A stretch of DNA of 64,000 nt from Haemonchus contortus. Taxonomy: Eukaryota; Nematoda; Chromadorea; Rhabditida; Trichostrongylidae. The stretch covers positions 15,155,275-15,219,274 of the forward strand of contig LS997562.1 in NCBI GenBank assembly GCA_000469685.2, given 5' to 3'. Position 1 is the stretch's first letter; each line of letters begins with the position of its first letter. The notes beneath the pieces are model-generated. The model was not told the origin of the DNA and did not search any database. It saw nothing but the letters and a program-made list of their open reading frames with translations. Positions 1 to 21,410 of the stretch are shown piece by piece. Both the position numbers and the translations under genes were made by a program.

Positions 1-349
1 GGAGTTGAATAAAGACAAAAGTTTCATACATTGCATCGACTGCAACAATTTCATAAGCATTATAAACATTAGGGGCACACTCAGAAAAAAACAAGGACAG
101 GATAAACCTTCTTCTTCACTAGGAAGGCAACTACTCCGCCCTTCTTCCTTAGTCTATCGCACCTGATGACATCATAAAAAATGAAACGTTGCCCAAGTAA
201 GACTCTAAATTATCTTTCTTCTTCAACCATGTCTCCTTGATAGCAACGACTCACAATAAAAGCTAGATAAAAGGTAAACCAAAGAATTAGTATTCTTACA
301 GAGAGATCTCGCATTATCCAGAAGACAATACATCTTATTACCTGGATGC

Positions 350-1025
350 CGAGGTTCAATTAGTGTTTAGCGTAGCAACAGATTTAGTATTACTTGAACC
401 ACTCTTATTGGGCATGGTATCAGCGGCATGTTCATTCAATGATATATTAGACGCAACCTGTACCGAAGGTGAAGATGACGAGCTATCATGAACAGAATCA
501 AGAAAAATAATAGGAACATGAGAGCGAGCCATCCTGGCAGTTCTCAAGAAGCGGATACGCTCTCTATGACTTAGTCAAAGAGGGTCTTACGAAAATATCT
601 GAAAGATGAAAGTGCTTCAACGAAAAGGCTCTAGCAAAAATTTGTTCCTGAAAGAAAGAAGTTGGTAACACCACTTTTAAAAGCCTAGGACGAAGAGCAG
701 TCGGCTCACCCATTTTTTGACAAGTGACAGGCGGACATTTGATCGAGAGGAAGTGAAAAGTTTTATTAACATTTTCAACATCAAACGAAACCCTAACAAT
801 ATCGCTTGGATCAGTACGTTCAACTAAACTCGAGACCACAACAGATCTTAAGCGTTCTTGATCAGTACAACAAATCATATTGCAATTACAATGAACATTC
901 GAAGAAAGATTATCAACAACAGAGGAAGACTGTGTAGCCAACTGGGTATCACCACCATACTTACTCAACGATAGTCTCAAAACTTCAATCTTTACGTAAC
1001 CTCTCATTCTAAAGCGCATGCTCAC
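350..1025 (-). pseudogene. CR1-like non-LTR retrotransposon ORF1 relic
   Basis: A 153-codon open frame (1025-564) is followed, after a stop and a one-base frameshift, by a second open piece (about 560-356) that continues the same protein logic. The first piece has a stretch of the kind seen in CR1-type ORF1 (gag-like) proteins: a segment starting DQERLRSVVVSSL, then GEPTALRPRLLKVVLPTSFF, then FVRPSLTK, continuing after the frameshift as RIRFLRTARMAR. In the family this protein binds RNA and accompanies the reverse-transcriptase ORF. Only an ORF1 fragment is visible. No RT domain follows on this strand, because the window edge is near. The CR1 assignment rests on recognition of these motifs and is moderate. 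The shift and stop mean it is not functional. Confidence 0.5.
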
Positions 1026-1635
1026 GCACTTTCTACCAATTTCCTATTCCGCTGAATAAGATCTTTCATGGATGTGCTTTTGTCGAGAAGATGAGTTAAA
1101 ATAATTTTGCGAGGGAAGTTGTTCGTCGGAGGTCAGAGGCTTGACTGCATCGACGAGATCACTATTGTCCAGTGGGGAACGGGAAGGCGGTCGTCGTTTC
1201 AGAGGAGGTCCCTGGAAGGTGGGGGAGCACGAGGAGTTCCAGAATACATCAAATCAAATATAAGAGCAGATGAATCCAATAAAATTAGAAATAATAGACT
1301 TTAAGCGGTGGCCTGCTTTGAGAATAAACAAAATTTAACTGCCATCCACAAGCAGTTTCGACTGTGAGATCAAACGAAGCGCCACTCAATAATCGATGAC
1401 CCACTATGCGACACGAGATCAACCAACAAACGAAGAAAAACTAGAAAAATAAACTTCTCCAAGTGGCGGAGTTCTTCAACGAAATCGCGCCCGTAGGTGC
1501 TCACACGATCCACTGATAAAAAGAAACAGTGGAACCATATGTACCTATTCGAAATTCGAAAACTTAGAGACCAGAATGGAATCAGAATGACAGCGCAGGC
1601 AGAACACAACCGCGCGCACTGACCGCAGCCTCAAA

Positions 1636-1657
1636 TTCAAACTTGGGTAATTAAACC
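1636..1657 (-). other. SL1 spliced-leader-like remnant
   Basis: On the minus strand these 22 nt match the nematode SL1 leader at 21 of 22 positions; only the last base differs (A for G). The bases that follow do not resemble the rest of an SL RNA: there is no GT donor after the leader and no recognisable Sm site. This is therefore not an SL RNA gene. The simplest reading is a relic of a reverse-transcribed, trans-spliced RNA. It lies about 610 bp upstream of the CR1-like ORF1 relic on the same strand. Confidence 0.6.
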
Positions 1658-2063
1658 AACAGATGCAGGCCGTGCAACAGAACGTTTACATACATAAAAA
1701 GTCAATGATTTGAATTTCATGCCTAGTCACTACACCCCTATCATGATCGATTCAATGTTCGTGCTTGAATCTACGCCCAACAATGTGTCGTTCAGCCTTG
1801 GCATACGACATTTGTTAAGCCAAAGAAGTATAGAGGTTCTGGTGTTCAAGACAGAATCATAACGAATATATAATGATACGATTCTCATGAGTCACTGTCC
1901 GAAGATAAGCGTCACTAGGACAACGATCAACACATTTGAATCCTAAATATCACAACATATCTGATTCTTTTACTTTCTCCACATACATGAAAAATCTTGA
2001 GTATCTGAGGGCTATTAGGCGAAACTTGGTGGACAGAGCGTTTACGCCTATCTAAAGCCTCAT

Positions 2064-2228
2064 TCAAAAATCCAAACTGTTCTGTTGAAGTTCGTTTTCC
2101 ATTTTTTGAATACGCAGCTCCTCCTCTAAGGAGCGATTGCGTTGCAACGTGGGATTGAAGGCTGTCATCGGACGAGAGACTTGAACTTGGCCTGAAGCTA
2201 GAAGGGTGGAAGAATTGGTAACGCTCAT
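2064..2228 (-). CDS. Unrecognised 54-aa open reading frame (possible exon or element fragment)
   Basis: An ATG-to-TGA frame of 54 codons that begins MSVTNSSTLLASG and contains the charged, coiled-coil-like run RNRSLEEELRIQKMENELQQ. The composition (heptad-like L/E/K/Q) looks more like real protein than the flanking frames do. It could be an exon of an unrecognised gene or part of the coiled-coil region of a retroelement ORF1, since a CR1-like relic lies 1 kb downstream on the same strand. I do not recognise a family. No convincing splice partners were found. Confidence 0.25.
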   Translation of the reverse strand: MSVTNSSTLLASGQVQVSRPMTAFNPTLQRNRSLEEELRIQKMENELQQNSLDF

Positions 2229-3509
2229 TTAGGACAACCAGTGATGCTGGCAGAAAGAGGCTTCCTTCGAAAAATTTTCTCCGCCCTGAGGGAAAGAGCA
2301 GCGATGTGGATCAAAAATGCGTGGTGATCAACCGTCAATAATTGAAGAGAGAAAGAACAACACAAACAAATGATCTGATTAGGTGGCTTCATGGGAATTT
2401 GTTTGTCGCCACAGCCACAATGGTGTCTGCCGCATTTCACAATCGATGGGTTGCAGACAGGGAATAAAATAGCCCCTGAGCGAGGTAGGACGAATACAGG
2501 AGCACACAGCACGAAAACCGACCTCGTGCGAGAAAGATAGGTTCCAAATGAAACATATTAATCCCGTTTGACGTGGAGCGAGCATCAGACACCAATATGT
2601 GTTTTCATTAACCCACTGGCGACCTTTTGAGCTTTTTGAGCGTGTCTGGCGTGTGGGACCGAGCGCCTTTTTCGCAGGCTGTAGCTGAAGCCCGCCGGCG
2701 TGTCACACAGTCCCATGAGCGAGAAAATTTTTGTACTTACTTTCATCTAGATAAAAAAGATTTATGAAGTTGAACGAAATAACTAGTGCTATATTATTGC
2801 ATCTAACGTTGCTCAGTTTCAGGGGTAGCAAGAAACTTACCGAATTACCTCTAAAAACGTGCCCTGACGTGCAGCTCTACCTAAAAACGAGGGGACAGAC
2901 AAGATGAGAACGACACTTTTCTGAACACGGACTACCCCAGAAGAGTTACTTTACAACCCTTTTCACATTTTTTTGGTACGACACTAATCTCTTCAGTGTT
3001 TCTATAACGAACTTCAAGATATCTTCACGAACCTCTCTCTGAAAACGAATCAAAAAGTAGAAAAATCCAAAAACGTTTGTAGAAAGCAATAGAACATGCG
3101 TAGTTTGCTTCAAGAAACTCTGCAAAGAACAAAGGCCGCACTTATGCCATGAACCACGCAAAAAAAGTCTTGTCGAGTTTCAGCAGATGTCACAAATTCT
3201 TGTGTTCAGAGCATTTTTTAATTAACAAAAGATGTGTATGTAGCATTTTCGGTTTTGCTCCTTTAACATTGTCCTCAGAAGTACCTTTGCTCTCTCTCAT
3301 TACTCATAACTGTACTTGGAAGATTCCGGACCACTGCGCCTCATGATTCTCTAGAAGATTATAAACCTGCTTGCTTCTTGAAAACGTCAAAAAAAAATGA
3401 AAATGAACATTATAAATGAAAAATCCTGCTGTGGCTCGCCGGCGGGCCACGCGGTCTGAGGAACACGAAACGGGCCACGTGTTCGCCAAGCGTTGACACT
3501 ATCTTTATT

Positions 3510-6110
3510 TGATTCAGTCATAGGTCGATCTTGCCATCCTATCGAATTCACCCAGCACTCCTTCAGGCAGTTCGATGTACGGTGATATAAACACGATATC
3601 TTTTACAAAGCGGAGATGTTGTAAGTGCTCAACCTTCGCTATAAAGTTTTTCCATTCCAAATGACCCATGATATTCATAGACGCGGACGATGATCTGCTT
3701 ATAGTATGATCGTAAAGTTTGGCCATACTATAAAAAGACCATTGAAAATGTGAATACTGGTCGTGAAATTGTCATAAGGCTCACGATGCATCCTTGTGTA
3801 TTGAGGAGGACGGCTTGGCTACCCGAGTTTAACTGCTCCTTCTATCTCGGAAGTATCAAAGACCTTCTTCAAATCGATGAACGTCAGGCATAACGGCATT
3901 CTGTACTCTTGCGATACTCCAATGAATCTTGCGACAGTGTGGATGTGATCGATTCCACTGAACATTCTCCGGAAACCTGGTTGCTCGCATGGCTGTCCTT
4001 CATCTGACATTCTGCCAATCCTGTTCAAGGTAACACTTGTGAAAAGTTTATAGATTACAAACAGCAGGCAGTTGCCAATATTGTCTAGATCTCCCTTCTT
4101 ACACAGCAACGCAGTCTTACTAGTTTTTCACGAAGTGCATTCTCTCCCTTTCAACAGATACCATGCGAAAAGCATGCCAGAGTTTTGACGATAACTATTG
4201 GGGCTCTTTGTATGTTTTGTTTCAATCTTTTCGGCAACGGATGCCGTACACTTCTCCATCGACGTGATTGCATGCCCAATTTTGGAAGGACAAGTGAAGG
4301 AGTGGCATATCCGTCTTGTCCAAGATGATTGGTAGACAGGAAGACGTGGCTGCGGAAGAAATTCGAGCAGAAGTCGTAGGTAACTTTCTTCATTGTTCTT
4401 CGAATGTGCAATTGTTGCGTCAGCACGAAAAAGGTAATTCAGCTGTGTCTAGCACTTGGAGAAGCTCCGACGGGCTTTACGAATGCGCTTACCGGACTCG
4501 GCGACTTTGACTGAAACTGCTGCTCTACTTTCTTTCGGACGTATTTTTGTCACTTCTCTGCGTAAATTCGCAAGTTCAGATGTCTGTTAATGATTGCTTG
4601 TAGCTTCCAGGTTGGCGTAGTCGAGAGTCTTCAAAGAAAGACGTCCCTTGACTACTTGTTGACTCTCTGTTTTCCTGGCACTGTCGTGAACATATTCGAC
4701 GAGCTGCTTATCTTCTTCATCGATGCTTTCGATAACGGAATTTTCCCAGAAATTCGCAGTGGGAGCGAAGGGGTCCGAGATGGTAAGGTCTTGGGGTTCG
4801 TTTCCTGAACTTCGCAGCTCTTTTTATACGCGTTGGGAAACAGAGTCCAGCACGGGAAAAACGATGGTTTAATCCCATGTAGACCTTCGGAACAACAGCG
4901 ACGTCGGTCAGACAAAACTTTAGTTTAATCATGATGTGGTCTACAGTAGCGCTCAAATGTCTTCGGCCAAATGTTTTTAGTCGTACTTTTCGTCGTAACT
5001 TCTTTCCTAGTGGATTTAATCACGCGCAATTTCAATATGTATAGTATGGGTGTATTGTGAATATCGACCACTATTATCTGCAATCCGATCATGTTCCAGA
5101 CATCCCAAAAAGCTTGAACTCGAAATCAACTAGAAATACGGACAGTCGGTCCTTCTGGGATTTATTTCCTTTTTGACATTGCTAAAGTGTACGAGTGCTA
5201 ATGCCGATTACAGTGAACGAAAAAACGCACACAGCTTGCGAATAGTTACAGAAATCGCCAAACTTGCTTTCAGCGAAGTCCACTACAGCAACAAACACCT
5301 TGCTCTTAGCTAAGAAAAAAATATTGCTGCTTTGTAGTCAAATAGTGTTGGATAGTGTGAAATATGCTTCAGTTAAACACTTAGAAGTACCGCCCGATTT
5401 CCTCCACTAAGAAAAAAGTTACGGCCGAAAAACCGCTTGGCCGAAGATTTTCGAGCACTACTGTATTTAATTGTGGGAGTGTCCATCAGGTGTCTCCCAC
5501 GTCCATCGCAAATGAAGAGGCTTCTGGAACTGCGAACTACCATGGATAGTGAGGGTCGACATGACATAAAACTTGAACAGCCTTTCACCCAGCTCATTCC
5601 ATTCCAACCCGTGAGTCCCGATGTGGTGCTCTTCAGCCGTTCGTCTGGACCAATCTTGGCGTTGAAATCACCGACGATGACCTTGAAGAAATATGGTCTT
5701 CTCTGTAGAGCCTCTCCAGATTTTTGCAAAACGCTTTCAGCTTTTCCTCTTCGTAACTCGATGTTGGTGTGTTAGAGCTGGGGTTGAGCCGCATCTTCTC
5801 AATCGCAAACGTCCCTTCCGATTCTGCTTGTCAAGCCATCGCACGAATCGACGTTCAATCTCAAGTGTGTATTTACGAGAACGCCTACATAATTGACGCC
5901 CCGTCCGTCGCATGCTCCAAGAAACAGTCCTCTTCCAGTATTGAAAGAGCGCGCAGAGGGCGATGCATGTCTCGACTAGTCTGATGACGTCGTACTTGAT
6001 CTTCCTGGCTTGCATCATCAGAACTTCTATGCACACTTTCGCTGAAAATGTTCGTTGAAAGTACAGATCGCGTATGGGTACCCACGAGTAACTCTCCAGG
6101 CTTTGAAGTG
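3510..6110 (-). pseudogene. Degraded RTE-type LINE, split by a Tc1-like MITE
   Basis: Minus-strand fragments in several frames match the better-preserved RTE element at 33.3-36.7 kb in this window. The order runs from the endonuclease start (about 6085-5740, with RKIKYDVIRLVET and [12 protein letters not shown] near 5680) through reverse transcriptase (about 4110-3820, ending in [12 protein letters not shown]) to the polymerase motif at about 3600, where FADD has become FVKD. The copy is interrupted at 4944-5463 by a 520-bp inverted-repeat element. It stops near 3510, before the C-terminal part seen in the other copy. Frameshifts, stops and the mutated catalytic motif make it inactive. Confidence 0.85.
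4944..5463. mobile_element. Tc1/mariner-like MITE, copy 1 (520 bp)
   Basis: Terminal inverted repeats start CAGTAGCGCTCAAATGTCTT on the left; the right end is its imperfect complement (ending CGAGCACTACTG). Both ends abut a TA dinucleotide, the expected target-site duplication for Tc1/mariner elements. Removing it rejoins the RTE relic on either side (compare the intact RTE around 35.52 kb). There is no transposase ORF, so it is non-autonomous. The same family occurs at 27643-28168. Confidence 0.85.
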
Positions 6111-7779
6111 GGGACTGGGTTGATTCTGGTTACTTAGCTAGGATATTCTAGATAACAATACCATGAACACTGGAAAAACGACAAGTGATAAAAGATGAAG
6201 CAGGGCGATACCCATTATGAGAAATGCTCTTTTTGCCTGTAAAAATGTATTTGACATTTTGTAGATAGACGCACATAAACTGTACGGAATTCCACTGTTT
6301 TTTTTTTTTCAAAAAGCAACTTCACGAGCAATTTGTTTCAAAAATCGCGCCTCCTCAACCCCAAAAACGAATTTTGTGACAGAATCCTAGATTTGCGAAG
6401 CTTCACGATCGAATTTTACTATTGTACAATATATACTCTCCAATAGGTAGTACTTGTCAGGTGCAGACTCGCGAACTGTTGCTACACAATTGAGGAAACA
6501 AAGCATGGCACCGTGCACTACGCCTTCAACTCCTGAACACAGTCCTTTCTATTGCAGTAACGTTGCCTTTGATGCAACTGCTCTTCTCTCTCCATCTTTT
6601 GGCGGCGAAGTCTAATTCTTCGAGCTTGTTGACCCACACTTTTGGAACATGCGCTGCGGTACAGGATCAGAGACGCATCTCCTTCCCTCGAAACACTCAC
6701 CTTCCAACCTCGCCAACTTTGTTGTTTTGATAAAGCGCTTTGCAACCACTGTACTTCGTCGAGCGGTCCGCAGCTCTATCGTACCTGGAATGGGTTACCC
6801 ATGTCCCTTTTATTTTGTTACGCTGGCAGTGCGCAATTGAACCATTTCATTGCACTCACCTTCCTCGAGGCTTCTTTTCGATGCGTTGTAAATGTATGTG
6901 ACATGGATGGTGGGGCAGGCCTTTTTCTATGCGGTTTCAGATCTGTTATCAACCAGAATTTCTCTCAAAGAGATTTGGAGGAGAAGTAACTTTCGCTGTA
7001 GTGCCTACCAGGGGAAGAAGGCAATTCTGCTCGTTGCTCGGACTTTCCTTTGAAGCGCTCTCTCGCCAAGGGTGGATTTGAACGGGTACGAGTCGAAATG
7101 AATTAGAAAGGAGTCCCATCAAACTATAAAGATTTTATCTGTTGAATTAAATAAAGAGGAGAGTAGGAAGGGGAAATTAGGGATGAATTTGATGTACTTC
7201 GACAAAAGCAGGTTGTCCAGTTAAGTACCTGACAGATGTTAAAACACGGTTTTAATTGTTATATTAACGAAGCCACGAGACCATCTTCAACTGATAAAGT
7301 GCATATCCGGTAGTGCAGGGAATCTAAGCTTTTTCGCTTCTTCTTGGTCAGTGCTTTATTCCCTCGGAGGTGAGAAGCACTATTAACAAACGCACGAATA
7401 ATGGGACAAAAATGCCGACTTACTTTGATGACAACGACCCTGCGACCTCCTCTAGTTGTTTCAGTTTTGTTGTCTCCATTTTACAAATTTATTTGAAAAA
7501 TAACAGGTTTTAGATATTCAACGAACTTAAGACTGAAAAAAGAATGTAAACTAATACAAGTAAACTACCCAACACCCGGTGATTCAATTACATGTACAAA
7601 CAACTGGGCTTGATTATATATGGAATCCACAGTGGATCACAACAAAGAAATGATCAAATTTTCTGAAAATTGCTATGTGAGATACATATAAAAACAAACA
7701 AAATGGAAAAGACTGAGTAAAGGTAACAAACTGTACAATAAATAATGAGATTAATATACTAAGCAATAAGGGAAGATCT
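6111..7779. other. Intergenic: 3' flank of ama-1, no gene seen
   Basis: This stretch lies downstream of the ama-1 stop codon (the gene runs on the minus strand). Overlapping open frames on both strands at 6.5-7.0 kb have no recognisable motif and look like chance. A minus-strand AATAAA at about 7489-7494 could be the ama-1 polyadenylation signal, about 290 nt past the stop. That would be a fairly long 3' UTR; a nearer variant signal may be the real one. Confidence 0.4.
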
Positions 7780-18093
<10,314 letters not shown>

Positions 18094-18105
18094 TTTTATT
18101 AGGAA

Positions 18106-18109
18106 TCTG
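18106..18109 (-). promoter_or_regulatory. ama-1: Predicted spliced-leader acceptor of ama-1
   Basis: Directly upstream of the ama-1 ATG the minus strand reads GGCTTTCATTTCAG, then a 13-nt leader, then ATG. TTTCAG is the nematode consensus 3' splice site and no upstream coding exon is seen. SL1 trans-splicing here is therefore likely, with the mature 5' end at 18106. Confidence 0.55.
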
Positions 18110-18135
18110 AAATGAAAGCCCAATGTAAGAGCTTA

Positions 18136-18283
18136 AAAATGGAGTTTTGTATTTCACGCAACGGTACGCCGCAAGGCGGGTCCCGGACATTTCGGGACCG
18201 CTCGACGCGGTTGCGTCGCGGCCTAGCCTCGACGGCCGGAAGGGGAGTGACCTCCCCATTCCGGCTCTCTTTTCGTGAGGTCC
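18136..18283. repeat. 148-bp GC-rich repeat block, copy 1 (5' flank of ama-1)
   Basis: Identical except for one visible base (C/G) to 22202-22349. The block is GC-rich in an AT-rich setting and contains short internal inverted motifs (GGTCCCGGACATTTCGGGACC-like). It starts about 43 bp upstream of the ama-1 start codon, so it occupies the outron or promoter. Both strands are open across it, which explains the small matching frames seen at both copies. I do not recognise it as a gene. Confidence 0.75.
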
Positions 18284-18479
18284 GGTTCGTGTCGAGTTAG
18301 ATATGTAATCTATTTGTTAATTTTCGTTGCGTTATCGAATAATATCACAAGTGAAGTTCGGAGCCAGCTCGTAATTCACGCAACTATTTCATTCGGTCTT
18401 TATTATGCATTGCTGCACATTATTGTCCAAGTGGTTTAACATTCGTGCGCTAGAGACATTGTGAAAGGGCAGCAAGCCA

Positions 18480-19590
18480 TCTGAGTCAAAACCTCAGTCC
18501 AGTAGTTTGAAGACAGTGCACATAGTTAGCCAGCTAACTTATTATGCCTTAAATTGGAATGGTAAACCGGAAGAAAAGGTTGCGAAATCCCTCAGGGGTA
18601 AGGATTATATTATACTTGGCAGAAGAATGGCAGCCAAACTACATATCAGTATTTCTTCATTAAGAACTGCATCCGCAAATCGCATTTCTCATTTCTCAAG
18701 TATCCATGGAACCTTCTTATTCTTACATTCTTACAGTATAAGACTCAAGAGCCAATGTGGATGACTCATTAAACTGTTTGGTTTTATTATATTAACCCAG
18801 GCTTAGCCACCTAAGCACCGCCTTATCGGTTGATTCAGTGCTTTTATTAATTGTAATAGGCTTTACAAGTCTACTACAGAAATTTTGTAGTCTACCAAAC
18901 TTTTTCTGTGCTCGCCCATTCAGAGCCAGCGACTGCCCAGGCAGCATCGCACTATTCTTTTATCTGGGCAGTTGTAGTTTCCTCTTCCATGTTCGTTAAG
19001 AGGTTTATTATACACCGTAATATATCTCAAGTAGTCTAACAGTAGTTCGCTACAGACTTTGTGAGAGGGTGAGCAAGCCATCTATGTCACAAGCTCAGTC
19101 CAGCGTAAGGGCTAGTTCTCTCTAGGCATGGCACATAAGTAGCCAGTTGACTTATTATGTCTGCAATTTCAAGGGTTGAAGAAGAAGAAAATGTTGCCAA
19201 ATCTCTCAGGGATGAATAAGGATCATGTTCTTGCGAGACTACAGCTCCCAAAGATATTTCATCATCAATACATGCTTCCCCAAACTACACTATTCATGGC
19301 TCAAGTATTCATCGCCTTCTTATCATTTGTTCCTTATATCATAGTGCCACCAACCAACGTGGTTGATTCAGTAAACTATTTGGTTTCATTAAACCAGGCT
19401 CAGGCACCTAAGACCTTCTTATTGGTTTATTCAGTGCTCTTCTTGATGGAAAGTAAGCTTTGCGGACCACATCAAGGAATTTCGTGGTTTACCTAACTTT
19501 GTCCGCTCGCTCATCGAGAGCCAGCCATTTGCCAGGTAGCAATGGACCATTCCTTCATCTGTGCGGTTGTCTTTCCTCCTTTTCCAAGTT
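18480..19590. repeat. Diverged tandem duplication (~600-bp period)
   Basis: Two stretches, about 18480-18995 and 19078-19590, share a series of matching blocks in the same order: GCCATCT..GTCA..CTCAGTCCAG; CAGYTRACTTATTATG; AAATCYCTCAGGGRT; AACCAGGCT..CACCTAAG..CCTT; ATTCAGTGCT; and the final GAGCCAGC..CCATGTTCGTTAAG-type end. Divergence is high, so the duplication is old. Open frames in it (such as 19176-19496) lack recognisable motifs. Confidence 0.6.
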
Positions 19591-19669
19591 CGTTGAGAGC
19601 AGCGAGGCTTAATCTCTTTTCTTAATAACAAAAATTTTCATAAGTTTGTGTTTTAATGTGGCTACGAGA

Positions 19670-21170
19670 GTAGATAACAGAGGGCAGAATTGCCCTGAAA
19701 GACTTAATACAGGGTAGAGTTGCCTTCTAAGACTGAAATAGGGTAGAGTTGCCCAGTAAGAGTAAAAGCCTTTGCGCGGCAAAGCACAGTAGAGGGCAGA
19801 GTTGCCCTGAGAGACTTGATAGAGGGCAGAGTTGCCCTGAGAAACTTGATAGAGGGCACAGTTGCCCTGTAAGATTTGATAGGGCAGAGTTGCCCTGTAA
19901 GACTTAACATAGGGCAGAGTTGCCCTGTAAGATTTGATAAGGCAGAGTTGCCTTGTAAGATTTGATAGGGCAGAGTTGCCCCGTAAGATTTGATAGGGCA
20001 GAGTTGCCCTGTAAGATTTGATAGGGCAGAGTTGCCCAGTAAGAGTAGAAGTCTTTGCGCGGCAAAGCATAGTAGAGGGCAGAGTTGCCCTGAGAGACTT
20101 GGTAGAGGGCAGAGTTGCCCTGTAAGACTTAACATAGGGCAGAGTTGCCCTGTAAGATTTGATAAGGCAGAGTTGCCATGTAAAATTTGATAGGGCAGAG
20201 TTGCCCTGTAAGATTTGATAGGGCAGAGTTGCCCAGTGAGAGTAGAAGTCTTTGCGCGGCAAAGCATTGTAAAGGGCAGAGTTGCCCTGAGAGACTTGAT
20301 AGAGGGCAGAGTTGCCCTGAGGGACTTAACATAGGACAGAGTTGCCCTGTAAGATTTGATAGGGCAGAGTGCCCAGTAAGAGTAGAAGTCTTTGCGCGGC
20401 AAAGCATAGTAGAGGGCAGAGTTGCCCGATAAGACGGAATATAGGGCAGAGTTGCCCAGTAAGAGTAAAAGCCTTTGCGCGGCAAAGCACAGTAGAGGGC
20501 AGAGTTGCCCTGAGAGACTTGATAGAGGGCAGAGTTGCCCTGAGAAACTTGATAGAGGGCACAGTTGCCCTGTAAGATTTGATAGGGGAGAGTGCCCAGT
20601 AAGAGTAGATGTCTTTGCGCGGCAAAGCATAGTAGAGGGCAGAGTTGCCCGGTAAGACGGAATATAGGGCAGAGTGCCCAGTAAGAGTAGATGTCTTTGC
20701 GCGGCAAAGCATAGTAAAGGGCAGATTCGCTCTGTAGAGTAGATAGAGGGCAGAGTTGCCCTGTAAAATGTAGTTTAGGGCAAGTGCCCAGTAGAAGTCG
20801 AAGTCTTTGCGCGGTAAAGCATAGAAGAGGGCAGAGTTGCCCTGTAGAACGTAGTTTAGGGCAGAGTGCCCAGTAAAAGTCAAAGTCTTTGCGCGGCAAA
20901 GCATAATGAAGGGCAGAATTGCCCTATAAGAGTAGGCAGGGCAGGGTTGTCCAGCAAGAGTAGAAGTCTTTGAGCGGCAAAGCAAACTAGAGGGCGGTCT
21001 GCCCCCGTAGGAAGAGAAGACTTGGCTTGACAAGCATATTGAAGGACAGTTTACTTCTGTAAGAGTAGAAGTTGCACGGCAATATATAGCAGAAGACAGC
21101 GTAGCTCTAGAGGAGTATAGAGGGCAGTTCAGCTCCGTAGGAGTAGTAGTCTTTGCACGGCAAGACCTTG
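19670..21170. repeat. Hairpin-rich complex satellite array
   Basis: About 1.5 kb of tandem units roughly 26-32 bp long built around the palindrome GGGCAGAGTTGCCC (stem GGGCA/TGCCC, loop GAGT). About every 100-300 bp a second motif intervenes, with the palindrome CTTTGCGCGGCAAAG preceded by AGTAAGAGTAGAAGT. Together they form a higher-order unit. Order is regular in 19.8-20.9 kb and decays toward 21.1 kb. Long open frames exist in several frames on both strands because the repeat lacks stops; they are products of the repeat and not genes. Confidence 0.9.
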
Positions 21171-21204
21171 TAAGGCGTTTTAGGTCTTAGATTCTAGCAG
21201 CGGT

Positions 21205-21410
21205 AAACAATCCAGTCTGAGAGATGCGCTCGCGCATTTCACTTAAATACGGAATCGGAGTGGTGTAACGAATGCGTATGTAGCATGTACAACCACTTGC
21301 GATGGTCAGCCGCTGTACAGGTCAGGGCTTTTATCGTTCCAGACTAGTCTGTTACCGTTACCATCAACCATGAAGGAAGGATGGATGGCTCGGTTGGTGT
21401 AGGTGGATGG
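21205..21410 (-). repeat. tRNA-derived SINE, truncated copy
   Basis: Matches the body and tail of the SINE copies at 22.5 and 32.7 kb (AATCCAGTCTGAGAGATGCG, GAATCGGAGTGGTGTAACGA, then ACTTGCGATGGTCAGCCG and the CCAGACTAGTCTG segment). The tRNA-like head with boxes A and B is missing or unrecognisable beyond 21.4 kb. Confidence 0.6.

Noticed and set aside
1107..1304. 65-codon plus-strand frame near the CR1-like relic
   Set aside because: No motif, opposite strand to the relic, and no splice or start context.
19609..21033. Long overlapping open frames (200-300 codons) on the minus strand
   Set aside because: They translate the hairpin satellite in several frames; the lack of stops is a property of the repeat and no domain is present.
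19670..21170. Regularly spaced palindromic repeats as a CRISPR-like array
   Set aside because: Eukaryotic context, no unique spacers of constant length and no cas genes; it is a satellite.
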